Assembly: GCA_014338405.1 (NCBI GenBank)
Contig: JTDE01000300.1
Coordinates: 147,825-211,824 of the forward strand
Direction: 5' to 3'
Length of the DNA stretch: 64,000 nucleotides
Source: Paragonimus skrjabini miyazakii
Lineage: Eukaryota; Platyhelminthes; Trematoda; Plagiorchiida; Troglotrematidae
In this document: positions 22,514 to 34,894 of the stretch, in pieces
Numbering within the stretch: position 1 is the first letter of the stretch
Layout: every line of letters begins with the position of its first letter
Program-made: the position numbers and the translations under genes
Notes under the pieces: model-generated
The model's input: only the letters and a program-made list of their open reading frames with translations
Told to the model about the DNA's origin: nothing
Databases searched by the model: none

Positions 22514-23480
22514 ATGAAACTATTGTTATTGCTTTTGTGTGTTGGTGAGCTCGTTGAAACGGGCCACGTTAATTTGTCTCTGCCTAGTGATATTCTGAAG
22601 GAAGCCTTATTGTTTTATACTGAAAACGTCAGCTTGCGTTTTCTCGATCGGTGCTACAGCCAAATAGATGAGGTAGTCATGGGAAGCCCATTAGGGCCCA
22701 TCCTAGCTGACTTTTTCATGTTAAAGATTGAACAAGATTTAGCCGGAGACATAGCGAGTCTGACATACTACAAACGCTACGTTGATGATACACTAGTACT
22801 TAGTCGGTCCAAACAGGCAATAGATAATCTAGTGCAGCGCTAAAATAGTTGTCATCTCAATCTGAAGGTAACGCGCGAATTTGAGACTGAAAATTGTTTA
22901 CTGTTTCTGGACATACTCATCAGTAGCTGGGAAGATGGCTCTATTAGAGGTGTCTATGAAAAATCCACTTGGTCAGGATAGTCTTGTGGATGAGCTTGAA
23001 TTGATCACATCTGTAGTACAATCGAATGGTTATTCAAAAAGGTTCATAGAGAGGCAGAGTAGACCAAAACCGCCATCCGAACACTGTGTGATCACTGTGA
23101 GAAAGAAGAAGGTTTACATTTAAAGGCGATTACAGTATGCATCAAACAGTGCAAAGATTGGTGAATCCATTTAAACGAACATTCAACGCAGCCGAATTTT
23201 GTGTATTGGTTCGAACCCAGAACTCCGTATTACCGAAGAACGGCAATGTCGTTGAAACACGCAAGCAACCAGTGTTCTCAGTCGCAAGACACATCCTGAC
23301 TATTGGTCACGTCATCAACCCGGCTTGTGCATTCAGAATCTTATTACGTCATCCCAATCCGAGATTCTTGCGGTTTGTTGAGGCTGTCTCAATCAGTCGA
23401 CTAAAGCCGACCCTGTAAATTCGGAAACAAGTGTTCGTGACTATCCATTCCATCTAACCTTAGCTGTTCGATATAAATGT
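22514..23480 (+). pseudogene. Penelope-like retroelement, decayed (reverse transcriptase and C-terminal endonuclease-region remnants)
   Basis: The 109-codon frame at 22514-22843 carries a Penelope-type reverse transcriptase: MGSPLGPILADFF (residues 56-68) and YVDDT (89-93) are the family's motifs. A TAA at 22841-22843 interrupts it, but the same frame continues (CLLFLDILI, VYEKSTWSG). Near 22975 the frame shifts and the piece that usually follows WSG is missing. The next part (SLVDELELI, NGYSKRFIER) is again family-typical. From about 23120 a third frame gives FKGDY, KRTFNAAEF and then ARHILTIGHVINPACAFRIL to a stop at 23418. The central GIY-YIG core (the YIG block and its cysteines) is absent, so the endonuclease is incomplete. 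Non-functional. Confidence 0.85.
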
Positions 23481-23571
23481 TAGGGCGCTCCAACATGTGA
23501 CCGGCCCAAGGGCGCCTCCGTCGTGAGAGCGAAGGAAAAAAATCACTCGACTCAGTCTGAACCAGCAGAAC

Positions 23572-23671
23572 NNNNNNNNNNNNNNNNNNNNNNNNNNNNN
23601 NNNNNNNNNNNNNNNNNNNNNNNNNNNNNNNNNNNNNNNNNNNNNNNNNNNNNNNNNNNNNNNNNNNNNNN
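23572..23671. other. Assembly gap, exactly 100 N
   Basis: Exactly 100 N, a usual placeholder for unknown length. It falls between two copies of the same Penelope 3' end, so the gap probably marks a collapsed or unassembled tandem repeat. Confidence 0.9.
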
Positions 23672-23960
23672 GTTGAAACACGCAAACAACCAGTGTCCGG
23701 GGTCGCAAAACACATCCTGACCACTGGTCACGTCATCGGCCCGGCTTGTGCATTCAGAATCTTATTACGTCATCCCAGTTCAAGATTCTTGCGGTTTGCT
23801 GAGGCTGTCGCAATCAGTCGACTGAGGCCGGCCCTGTGGGTTCAGAAACAACTGTTCGTGAACTTGACCCTGTCCTGGACTTAGTGACCTTCCCTAACCC
23901 AACAATCGACTATTCATCCTACCCACCCCTAACTGTTCGATACAAAACAACCGTTTCATG
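23672..23960 (+). pseudogene. Second copy of the Penelope-like element 3' end
   Basis: The sequence from 23672 repeats that from 23251 with small changes (GTTGAAACACGCAAACAACC against GTTGAAACACGCAAGCAACC). It codes in one frame for VETRKQP, AKHILTTGHVIGPACAFRIL and FAEAVAISRL, ending in VNLTLSWT with a stop at 23882-23884. It is better kept than the first copy, which has lost part of the VQKQLFVNL end. After the stop comes an untranslated tail with TAACTGTTCGATAC, which the first copy shares at 23459-23476. Tandem, partly overlapping copies are typical of Penelope-like elements (their pseudo-LTR arrangement). Confidence 0.8.
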
Positions 23961-23964
23961 TTAT

Positions 23965-26900
23965 TGTAAATTTGCCACTGAGGAGTAAACAGGAAATGCT
24001 TGAATCTACCAGTGTTCGTGTTCTAACGGTGTTGTTCAAACTTCTGAACAGAACGAACTGATTCAAATAGTATTACTGCGCCGAACTTATAAAAGAACAT
24101 GATATAACTATGCGAAAGGACAGTGAGTACTACATGGTCAAAAAAACTGGAAATACATTCATTCCTGATGTTACCGGTCAATGATAAGGTGGTATTCTTC
24201 TTGTGAAAACCGATCAAACATTAAAAAGTTTCGCTAAAGGAAATTGTAATTTGCTATTATTTCTCCTTCTGAAAGTTATCACGAACCCAAATAACAGCCA
24301 TAATACCACTTCAGTAGATTTGAAAATACCGATTGCGATATAGTTTCGTGAATGTCGAGACAAGTAGTTTTCAGAAAGGGGTCGTTTTTCTACCTGCTTT
24401 TAAATATATGAAGTGTGCCGTGATAATTCGTTTTTGGAAAGGACCTTTCAAATAGAAACGGTCCTTGTTCAAATTTACTTCCTTGAAACCGAGAACAGGG
24501 CTTGACAAACCACAAAGAAAAAACCAATTTTCAGGTCATACTAGATTTAGACAATCCCGGGAATAACCTGTCCGCTCACTCAATGATCTCTGTGAAGAAT
24601 CTCTGAAATACACTAATCCATTATTGAGCAATCTTTACACGATTTTATGCAGATGGAAAGCCGATAAACAACTGATGGAAAAGATACTTCAAGCCTTACT
24701 GAGTAGCAGTTTTGACTCCTGAATCTTTTCAATCTAACGTCCATCAACTGATGGTTGGAACACTGTACCGACACTCTTCAACCACGACTGGTTGCTAACG
24801 GGAGTGCGCAGAGCAGCCTACAGAATTTATTTTGAAATCGGAACATCTATAACCTAACCCTTGACCGGGAAAGTTACAAGTTGCAAGCAGTGTTCAGTCC
24901 ACATTTTTGGGATATTTCTAACCATCTGAATGACGTTTCATAAGTTGTAGTGTTCCTCATAATGACTATGTAACTGTCCTCAGCCCAGATAAAACAGTGG
25001 TTATGACGGTGTTCCCTGAATTATACATTTCTTATAGTGAGTATTCTGTATGTGGCTCCTGAATAGTATAGAACGTCTGAAAAAAACTGATTATCCCACA
25101 CATATATCAAACAAGTTTAATGAGATCAAACGCTTTAACACATCTAAATATTTTCACTTTAGGAAGAGCCACCTCGAAAGCCACACGCCTCAATCCTTCA
25201 CTCAATCACAAATGACGATACTCTGAACGGAATGCCGTTTTTATCTGTAGTTCAACTCATCTTTCGAAATGGTATCTTTTTTAATAACATCATACACACA
25301 TACAGACATTTATCACAATACTTAATTAATTTATGTCGACATGCAGCGAGCATTATATGTAATAGACATATTCACTACCGTTCATTACAAGCGATGTTGG
25401 TTAGTTCTGTTCCATTATCCTCTTTCACTGGTTATGGAGAGACAGAAATTGACCTTCTGCTGACTGGCAGGCTGACCTATAGTCAGTGTGTGGAGAGTTG
25501 CGTCTTACATATTTTCTCTGGAAGGATCTTGCTGAAGTATTGAACTGGTTTAGACAGTTCATGTAAAATATACATCAAGTACTTAACCAGCAAAATACTT
25601 TCAACTGAATAGCCCGCTAAGTAACGTGGAACAAGGTTTGCATGGAGACCTTATATGGCTACTGTTTGCTTCATCTTCTACGGTAGTATCGTCTTATCGG
25701 CTTGCAGTTATGTTAACCACATCCTTGTGGCAGTTAGGAGAATAGTATATACTGTATCTGTGTGGTTCTACTGACTGCTATATGATTTAAAGTACGGCTC
25801 GCACGCAAAGGTTTACAGAAGCCTTCGGTCTTCGGAAATCGCTGTCTTCATCAGTTAGCTGGCCTTTATGGGCTTGGGCTGCAAATAGAAACAGAGGCGA
25901 CGCAATTATATATTCTGAATCCGTGGTACACGTGCTACTTACACTGCAAAAAAATTACTCCGTAAAACGTCCAGCAGACGAAAACAATTCTAATGTAATC
26001 AGGCAACGAAATAGTAACCAATACTAGCGCGTTGCTCAACTCACTATATAAGGTTGTAACGTGATGCCTCAAAACTTGAGTAGTATGCAACTGTCTACAC
26101 TGGTTGTGGACTGGAGTACATTCAAGTTGAGTGAGATGTTTTATCTAAAGATATATCCTATCGTCAAGATTGTATGGTCTTTATTATTTCTCGTTTTGTC
26201 CATCTTGTAATCGGTTTTTCATTCCTGACTCTCCAAAGTAAACTGAGCGATAATAATCTTGTTTACTGTTCTTTGCTCTTTGTGTGCATGCATCCATTAA
26301 TTAAAGTGTCCACACATTAACCGATAGCCCAGAGGAGTGCAATTTCTGTCAAATGACTTGTTAGTTTTGACCACCGTTGATCAAAATTTATATTCTATCT
26401 GTTTCTCGTGATTTCTATGCACTTTGAAGGCTTATCTCTATTTGAATTTAACATGTCAACGTAGCTGAACTTCCATAGTGCAGGCAAAAATTTAAGGGTA
26501 CTAACTATGGCGAGATGCTGCAAACAACAGTTCTATCGCGCCACGAGCAGCCCATTCACCGAAAACTTCAGGAGGTGGCGGCTGAGAGATGACAGTCTGC
26601 TAATACGTTTTTGTCAGCCGCAAGGAAAGTTTCTAAGTCAATAAAATATGCAGCAGTACAAAGATTGATGACAGCTCAAACTTTATGTGCCTGCTCAATA
26701 TTTGCTAAGTGTGACCTTAACGTCACCGTTAGCCATTGCGCCCAGAAGGTCGCTCGATTTCTATGATCAAAAATGATGTCTACTTGTCTTGTTCACTAGC
26801 CCACTAACTGGACATGAATTTTACTATTTTTGTCTGGGCTATCAACTAGAAACGACAAATATGTACATGGAAATATGGGTTCCACTAGAATTTGGTTGTT

Positions 26901-29900
26901 TTTCAGTTCAGGCTACGTTCATTTTAAAATCTAACTTCGAAACGAGAAAGTAATTTACTTCTAAAGATAACAAAACTTTTATTTTTAATCATTAACTTTG
27001 AGTGTAATGAGTTTGAAAACAGTGTCTTTCCTAAAAACCGGCATAAATGACAATCGCCTATAATAGGCTTTTAAATCGACGACAGTAAAGCAGTTTTATC
27101 GTCCTCTCGAATTTTGACTCAAATAAACTAACGTACTTATGAAACATGAGGGGAAATTATATTTGCCAGCGATTACGAAGCTGATAACAATGACTACATA
27201 TATACGGAACGATCTTGAGATTCAGGTTAGTTGTTTATTATCAGACGCCGTCGTACTCTAACTAGTTTTGCTGAGAGGATGAACGGTTTTTGCGCTCTTC
27301 GCGAAACATACGACACAAGTGTATTGTTATTGCGTGAATTAGTGCCTGTTACATTTGGTAGAATATTAAAAATGAGCAAAATGAGGGAGAAAAGAGTAGG
27401 CTGATGTGTCACGATTAAGGCCTCCACAACTGTTCTTAAATGTCGGTGAGTGCACACAACAAAGCATTAAACTGTGAACATGAACAAGCGAATTTGAACA
27501 TAAAGTGCATAGGAAGAGCCGAATTAGTATAAACTGCTGTAATGCTAGTGACAGTGAGTAGGATCTGTGATGCTTCCGTTTTGTTTGCTCCCTTTTTGCT
27601 TGTCCATACTGATAGATCATGTGAATGATATAGCAAAAACTGTCCGGATACAAATCAGCCTTGTATCTTCCGCAGTCATGTTTAAATCAGGAAGAAAGCG
27701 TTTCAAGTTTTGTTCATCAGAACAAAGCAACTTTTCCTAAAAAATGTTTTGAGCTCGAATTCTGGCTAGGTTAACATGATTAACACAATCAATCTGAACA
27801 ATGCTGTGTAGCAAGCAAGCTCGTTTTCAGTGATTCACCATCAGGCTAAATACATCACATTTATATCACGAATTTTACATAGGACTCATTAAACAGGGTA
27901 AACGGGAACGGGTGGTTAATCAGGTCAGTCGGTTCAAGCAGTTTGGCGGAGCGTTTAGAATAGATCTATGTAAATCCGTGTTAAGCCTCAACTATGGCTG
28001 GTTTTCTTTTTGTTTAACTCATCGAGGTTAAATAGATGAACACGCATATCAGGGCAAAATAAGTAAATTTTCGCATTTCTTCTGTTCAATAGATGGGGTT
28101 ATGGACAAAGAACTTTTGTCTCGCGCTAACCATGAGATAAAACTTTTCCAGTAATTGTCATGTTTGTTAAAGCTTATGTCTGGGTACTGCGTTCACTCTT
28201 ACGGGGTTGATTAGCATAAATTAAGTATCATCCAAATTCAACTGTAATAGTTCGCGCCGGGTAGAAATTTACCTCGGATCATTTCAGCAAGAAATGCTGG
28301 GTTAACTAAACTGTATACAAAGTCTACCCTTGTTATCACGGACACTTGAATTCCGATTCACGTTTTTTGTGGCATCCATGTTGACTGTTGACCATGTTGA
28401 TGGTTCGTGAATGTAAGGTACTCAGTCTCATCAAAGAAGATTGTTACAACGATCAGGGTTGGTGAAGTATAAGATCAATGTTGAGATCCCGGTCGTGATA
28501 AAGATACGACCGTTAAACAAGACGAACAAGAGCAAAACTGGGGTTTGTAGTTTCCGTCTTAGATAGTTTATCTGTAGCTTCTATCTGAGCAGAAAAGCTG
28601 CAGTCGTGTATCCGTGAGGTTGGAGTTGTGTTTTCATTTCTACCAGAGGGCATCCAATATTTAATCTGATTTCACGTGCACATTTTTTAACCGATTTTCG
28701 GTCGATTACGGGGTAGTGAAATAAACACTAAGAACCTACTGAGTACATTTTCCCTCTCATACATTCTTACTGTCCAGCCTCAAACTGACCTATTTTTTTA
28801 TGGGTTGCAGTCCATCGCTCTCTTATGTCATGAAACTGAAGCTAAATTTGTATCGAAAGATTACTTAGATTCAAGTTACTGATTACTCTCACATACCTTT
28901 CATTCAATTTTAACAGGTAAAATAATCTACTCAAGGTTACGTGTGTTTGAACAATACTAAGAAATTTTACCTTCTGCTATTGTGCACAACCAAGGTGTGT
29001 TGGCCAGTTTTCCAGTAGACACGGGGTTTGACTCGTACTGCGAGGTTTGGTGGACTATATTTGGTTTCACTGGAGTCTGTCCAGTGCTTTTGGCAGACGT
29101 TGAAACGGGATCTCTTCATTCATCAAACCGCGACTGATATATGCGTGAACGTTAGTCGGATGGGCGGGAGTTCGGCTCAGAATAGAATGGAACAATACAT
29201 TAACCAAACTAGCGTTTATTTCGCCATCTAGCTGAAGACTCCTAATTGATAAAAACAGTGTTGATTTTCACTTTCAGAGATAGTTTCGGGAGACAAAAAA
29301 TGGGCTGGAACACATAAGGGATGCTACTGCTTTCAACGTACACAGATTTGTACTTCATTTGAGACTGCTAGGAATCATTCTACCTAAAACTTCTTCATTC
29401 TTAGTTGCAAGTTTCCATGACACCTTTATTTTTCAGAGTTTCGGAAGACGAGTTAAAACACAACGGTAAGAGAATTAGCACAAAATAGCTGGTTAGTGCA
29501 TGTTCGACAGATGCTCGCTAGACACCATTAGGCAAACCGCCCACACTCAGGTGAATTTTCGGTGTACCAAACGTTGCAAGCGGATGACACTAACTGTCAT
29601 CTATTGTACTCTGTAAATGGGGGAATGTGTAAAGCAATGAGTGATTTTGGCAGAAAACTCCATGGATTGTAATGCGAACTGTGCTGACTTGGAAGTGTTA
29701 CATAATGAGAAGCTTAGTTGACCGGCATTTTACAAGAAAACAGCTGAGTTGTGATTGCTGATTTTTCTTAAAAGTATTTCACGCAATTCGATAATTTCAT
29801 AAAAACTGCTAGCTTCCAACTAACATTCACGTTAACTGGTTATTTTTTTCCACATTCAAACGGCACTCGTATATTGAATTATGAGTAGAGAGACGTCCAT

Positions 29901-30705
29901 TGTGTCGAACAGTTCACTTACCATGAAGCACAATTCAGGAGGTGGACCCTATTATCAACCATAAGGCATTTAATAGACGCACCAGATGTGCTAGTCATGA
30001 GCGAGGCCAGAAACTTATGGCTAGTTTACGTAACCCAAAGTATCCCGGGGTCATCTTGTCAAAGGTGCAAAGTTGAATGTTGACAATGAAATACTGAATG
30101 GAGTGATACAGTTTTATTTACAAACTACACGTACAGTCTTGCAGACATTTTGATCTGTAGAGTTTGTTCACTTCACTGATATCTTATTTTACATCAAAGT
30201 GATTGACAAAATCCAATGGAAATTGGCGCTTTTACAGGCTTGAAGTTTTAATCATATTTAATTTACAAAATGTAAACGGTTTTCAAAATGGCAATCAGGA
30301 TACTAAATGTCGAATTTATTGTAGGAGCTACCTTATTCTAAGGGTTGAATAATCATTCATCTATCGATTTATTTTTCCTTCAAAGACTGACTAATTACAA
30401 GAGTGTGTAAAGATGAACAGTCACTATTGATACGTGATATATTCTTGTTGATGGTGGTTATGAAGATATTGCTATACAGTATGTTCGGATTGCGGATGAA
30501 TTCCGTTACACATTTATGAATACGTTTTGCCAACATTTCAAAACATGAGAGTAGAGAATTGTGTGCTTTGGGAACATTCAGTTTGTATCCGTAGGAACAA
30601 ATTCTTTCCAAAAGTTGAAACCTAGTTAAAATAACATAATTTGAAATCATCGAGTATTCATACTTTACGTGGTATGGAACGTCTCAAAGTTTAGCAGTTT
30701 AAGTA
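23965..30705. other. Long unannotated AT-rich stretch
   Basis: Nearly 7 kb in which I see no gene, RNA or clear repeat. The longest frames (103 codons at 25232-25543, 95 at 27366-27653 minus) have no motif or splice context. Faint tRNA-like order near 28.31-28.40 kb is too weak to call. Confidence 0.4.
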
Positions 30706-30711
30706 TATCAG

Positions 30712-30880
30712 TGTTTGGGTTGTACATCGTTTTACTGGAGGATAGCTTGGAAGCGTTGTTTGCAGATAGACAGCTGACGTCAAACGTGATTAAAATGTTC
30801 CACGGTGAGTTTGAGTTTGATAACGAAATTAAAGAGGAAAAATTAACATTTCCTTTCGATAAAACGTCCTATAACTTCAG
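30712..30880 (+). CDS. Candidate internal exon of an unrecognised gene
   Basis: An open stretch follows a possible acceptor (GTATATCAG, ending 30711) and ends at CTTCAG, followed by GTAAAA, a good donor. The peptide is acidic and protein-like (LLEDSLEALFADRQLTSN ... FHGEFEFDNEIKEEK). No family is recognised and no neighbouring exon could be joined with confidence. It could be chance. Confidence 0.22.
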
Positions 30881-30889
30881 GTAAAAAAC

Positions 30890-31825
30890 TGGTTTCTGGA
30901 GCAAAACACGCAAATTCACAATTTGATTTTTCTGTTGTTTGTCTACGCTGGTACCCACATACAAATTAAGCACCTAGAATCACGCACGCCAACACCTTTG
31001 GCTACAGCTCGGGGCAGAAGCAACTTTCAATTATTTTGATTGTTCATTTTGGCATCTCTGGAACAAATGGCAGAACAACATAACACATCATAACATCGGC
31101 ACGAACAAGGCTGCAATCATGTGTCTTCGCTGCCGGAAGTGGAATATGGCGCAAAATTTAAAATCTGTGTTTTGATTGATCGTCTGTAATTTCCGTTTAT
31201 CCAACTCAGCGATTGTGAATGAGTGTAAAAAAACAAACACTTCGGTTGCATGCATTAGCTTGGTCGCTAGCTTGCCAATCTGTCAACGCTCATGAGTGTT
31301 TGGTGCGGTTTTCTGCTTGTGTGTTTGCCTGTATCAGCAGGTTGCCTTCGAGCTTAAGTGTCAAGTCCACGAGAAGTTGGGAAAATGGACGATGTTATCA
31401 TTTTAGTCATTTTTGGGTTGCACACTTCTAAAACCACAAAGAAGTTTAAAGTCAAAGTAATAGAGTAAATGAAAGGGAAACAAATTGAATTGCACTTTTA
31501 TGATCAGTTCCAAATACTCTCCGAAACGTTCTGCAGGCATTCTGAGGAAATGTGCATGAAAAATGTTTTTATATTTACTCTCGTTGGCACGAAGTCCCTC
31601 CAAGTCCAGGTATCATAAATTAGGCACCAATCGGAAAAACACGTATATTCCGTCTGTAGAATTGAAGTCTAGCACTAGCAAAGCTAGCCTACTGGCCACC
31701 GCTCTAATGTGAGAAAGTCGAGTATTGAGTCTTACTTACTGATGAATTATGAGTTTTTCCGAAAGTTTATATATACACTGAACATAACACATAACTGATC
31801 CTATCTATTGTATTCTCATAGACAG
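30890..31825. other. Unannotated sequence
   Basis: No recognisable feature. Confidence 0.4.
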
Positions 31826-31850
31826 CAAAACCAGCCCCTTTCAAAAAAAT

Positions 31851-31895
31851 GCAACAGACTCGAGGTTTGTTCTAGTTAAGGCTCATCAATGGTGC
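31851..31895 (-). ncRNA. Hammerhead motif, mutated (second subfamily, unit 2)
   Basis: On the minus strand: stem I GCACCA against TGTTGC (partly paired), TTGATGA for CTGATGA, a stem II remnant around TAACTA, AACAAA for GAA, then CCTCGAGTC. The C3-to-T and G12-to-A changes should abolish cleavage. The 45-nt length is preserved. Confidence 0.65.
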
Positions 31896-32279
31896 ATATC
31901 CATGCCACTGCCGGGACTAGAACAACCACCACGCTTTCATCAATTAACCGTGTTCACCATTGCGCTACTGACCTCACATTGGGTACGAGTGGATCGTCAA
32001 GCGTGAAAGCTCAGCCACATTTTCTTGTAATTACTGATTAGGTTCCCCGACCATCTCGAGAAGAAAAACGGTAACTTTCCTGTTAATTCCAACCTATGGC
32101 CCTTCGACCAGGACTTCTCTCCAAGTTAAAATCACAGAAATCATTATGTTGTTGAGCTATACTCTGATTTCTGATGAGTAGCAGGGGGGGGTCATGATTT
32201 TAAAACGATTGTGCACCAGTCACAACTGAACGCAGTTGTATTCCCGTAGGTTTACATATCTGCTCGTTCCGAAGAGAAA

Positions 32280-32323
32280 CACTACATTCGAGGTTCACTT
32301 TTGTTAGAACTCGATAGTAGTGC
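32280..32323 (-). ncRNA. Hammerhead motif, mutated (second subfamily, unit 1)
   Basis: Stem I GCACTA (32318-32323) still pairs with TAGTG (32280-32284). The core reads CTATCGA for CTGANGA, and stem II, around TAACAA, is weak. GAAC and CTCGAATG follow, so the GTC triplet is lost. Not expected to cleave. Confidence 0.6.
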
Positions 32324-32414
32324 ATATCCGGCCGGGACTAGATCTCTCACCAAGCTTTCATGTAGCAACCGTGTTCGCCACAGCGCCCTTGATCTTGCAT
32401 CATTTTGAACTTTC

Positions 32415-34190
32415 TGGGCGACTCTTCATTAAGTGATTTTAAATCGTCCAGGTTATCCGTCTTCTGAAGCTAATCTCAACATTACACTATTCTCCGGTTT
32501 TTTCATGATCCATTGTTTTTGTGAGTGCTTCCTTTTTGTTAGTTCCGCAAATCTTTCAAAATAAAACAATAACAGTTTTCCTAGGTATTATATCACAGCT
32601 GTTATTCCCCGCCGAACTGTCGCTTCAGTGTAAAACCTCAGCAATATTGCACTTTCTAACCGTGCATCTGTTTCTATAGGTAAATGTACATACAAGTATA
32701 TATATCTTCACTCAATAAAGAAATGTCTGAGGCGTTAAATTTATAATGTGCATCTATCAATTTAGAAAGATGTTTAGTGCACGATTAAACTACCATAAAA
32801 CGTAAATCAATGGACCACTTATATATCTTATCTCAATAACTAGAGTTGGCACAATTTTAATTACTGGTCAAATAAAGAATTGTATCATGCTGTAAGTACG
32901 CTCATGTCCACTCGGTGCTTAAAAGATTACAAAGTCTGCGCACAGTTTGTCGCTCTTATGTCTCATCCCTGAACCTAGTATTTACTAACCTAGCCATAAA
33001 CTGGTCGTTCATCGGACCACTGATTTCGGCGTCGGCAAGTTCACCGAATTTGATATAAAACGTTTTGTAATTGAATGCAGACAAACAATGTGAATGTACT
33101 CGTCTTTCACGTAATCTAAGGTATGGATTTGCTAGATGTCCTCTCTAGTCTCGTCAAAGCTGTTACTCATACTCAAATCTTTGTTGACTCAATGAGCAGT
33201 ATAACATGTTGATCCCACAAAATATTCGGTAAAACAAACAACTGTGTGACGAATGAAAGCAGTGCGTTTTAACTCACTTTACCGCCCGATCGATTCCTCA
33301 GAATCAGACAGTAACTTGTAACAGTTTGCCAGTTCGTCTGACAGATGCAGACGTTTGTGATCCAACTTAAAGATTGCGAGGCGTTGTGACAGCCAGGTTT
33401 ACGGAAATTCAAGCATTTGTTTTTCCGTTTGTCGTGATGCAATCTCGCGGACAATTCAACGCCAAAATGTGAGAATTTAGCGTGATCGAAGGAATCTGAG
33501 AAGCTATTTAAGCACGGCAGTGTTCCGGCCTGTGAAAAGCACATGACTAAGAACCTATTAATTAACGGCCTGTTATATCGAATTTTACCACTTTCTATCT
33601 GAAAAGTAATATTCAAACAACAGCACACTTGAGACTTCAACAAAAAAGAAATGGGCGAATCTAACTTAAGAACTTTATGATGGAGTTTGGCTGCATGTAA
33701 CAATGTACCCGCCACTAGATAATAATTGGTAGCTTACTGTCAACGTGATTGTAAGGGCCGTCGGAAGTCGACAACCAACACGCTAAATACACCCCCTTAG
33801 TAGCGAAGTATCACGCTTAAAGTGGAGGTACAATGTGGAATTGTTGAACTGTTAATGGAGCCACGTTTGCCATCTTCCACTGAGTGAATGTCTAAGCCAT
33901 GACAGTTCTTACCGCGATACTGGCCTCTCGGAAGTGACACTCTTAGTGTATCGGATTATCTATAAACCATAACAATTCAAACAGAAATACATGTGCACAG
34001 TTAAAACAACCATCTCAGGGGTAAATGGCTGAAGCTAAATCATTTGTGCAGTTCAGCTATCAGATATCACTTTTAACGGTCGAATATGCTCAATATGCTA
34101 CAACCAACCGTAGTCTGTCCTAACTGCGTCATCAACAGTTAAGTTTGAGCGCACAATGTAAGACAGGGTGCTGCCGTGTATTAGGCACCA
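32415..34190. other. Unannotated sequence with one longer minus-strand frame
   Basis: A 148-codon minus-strand frame lies at 33269-33715. Its peptide has no recognised motif, signal peptide or membrane segment, and no strong splice signals frame it. It is longer than most chance frames here but I cannot support a gene. Confidence 0.3.
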
Positions 34191-34194
34191 ATTT

Positions 34195-34400
34195 GGCTTT
34201 TGATTGTTTGATTCATGTGATTGTCTAACTAGATTTTCAACTCATGCTTGTTCGTGTTGTTTTCTTTAACAGGACTATCACCGCAACTCCTACATCAGAA
34301 GAACGCTATCTGCCGCTGCTTCCACATATCAAGAAATCGGTTCAAGAATTAACGGGCAACCAAGGCCTGTTACAATACCTGAGTCACATATTCGGGACAC
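34195..34400 (+). repeat. Dispersed repeat of unknown type, copy 2 (similar to 6700-6905)
   Basis: TTTCTTTAACAGGACT is followed by GCAACTCCTACATCAGAAGAACGCT and CTGCTTCCACA, matching the order of the segment near 6.77 kb. The reading frame downstream of the CAG differs from copy 1 because of small indels, so a shared coding exon is not evident. Confidence 0.35.
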
Positions 34401-34784
34401 CGAACCCAGTATTCTGAAATCCTGGTAGTCGGAATCATTGAGATAAAGTGATCTTGACATTGATATCTCACTGTTGATTCCCTCCAGCTTTCATGTGTTG
34501 CTTTCTGTAGTGCAGTCGTTGTATACGTGACGAACAGCAGTACGGTTTCGATTCCGTCATTATTCCGCGCTTTCTTTCACAGCATTTTTACTGTTCACCA
34601 ACCAAAACAGAAACGATCTTCCGACTTGTCTTTTTTCTGCTCACTGCAGCAGATGTGCAAACAGAAATAAACACTCTTAGCTGCCTAGTAATTCTCAGAT
34701 TACTACTTATCTAGCGGCACCGGCAAGGGCATAGGCTTCTGAAGGACTATTCAGTAGAAGGATACTTGAGCGCGACAGTTCTTT

Positions 34785-34890
34785 TCTAACAAAGACTAGT
34801 TGAAAAGTTTATGAAGATTCGAGGGCTACGACCAACCGTATGTGATGTTCGGTTACTATCAACCAACCCAATAGCTTATCATTATCTTCA
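34785..34890 (+). repeat. Hammerhead-SINE 3' fragment, decayed
   Basis: AGACTAGTTGAAAAGTTTATGAAGATTCG, then CGTATGTGATGTTCGG, CAACCAACCC and TATCATTATC, follow the family's 3' tail. Nothing of the promoter or ribozyme is clear upstream. Confidence 0.5.
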
Positions 34891-34894
34891 AGAA

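Larger units (their letters stand above)
31830..32410 (-). repeat. Hammerhead-SINE tandem dimer (second subfamily)
   Basis: On the minus strand the order is: promoter half of unit 1 (32400-32325), its ribozyme (32280-32323), its 3' tail ending CTGCTACTCATCAG (near 32170-32190), then directly unit 2. Unit 2 has the leader AACTTGGAGAGAAGTCCTGG and GGAATTAACAGG, the promoter TGTGAGGTCAGTAGCGCAATGG with the B-box remnant TTCTAGTCCCGG, and a second ribozyme at 31851-31895. The two ribozymes are 429 bp apart, which gives the unit length. The B box and core bases have mutated, so this is an old insertion. It shows directly that the element exists as head-to-tail multimers. Confidence 0.82.

Noticed and set aside
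23480..23571. Possible hammerhead in the Penelope-like element's tail (GTCGTGAGAGCGAAGG)
   Set aside because: Some Penelope elements do carry hammerheads, but here there is no CTGANGA core and no stem I, so the likeness is superficial.
23401..23724. Frames spanning the 100-N gap
   Set aside because: They are artefacts of reading through N; the real coding pieces are on the plus strand at 23137-23418 and 23672-23884.
33269..33715. 148-codon minus-strand frame, one of the longest outside the elements
   Set aside because: No motif, no splice borders and no neighbouring exons; length alone is not enough in 64 kb of six-frame reading.
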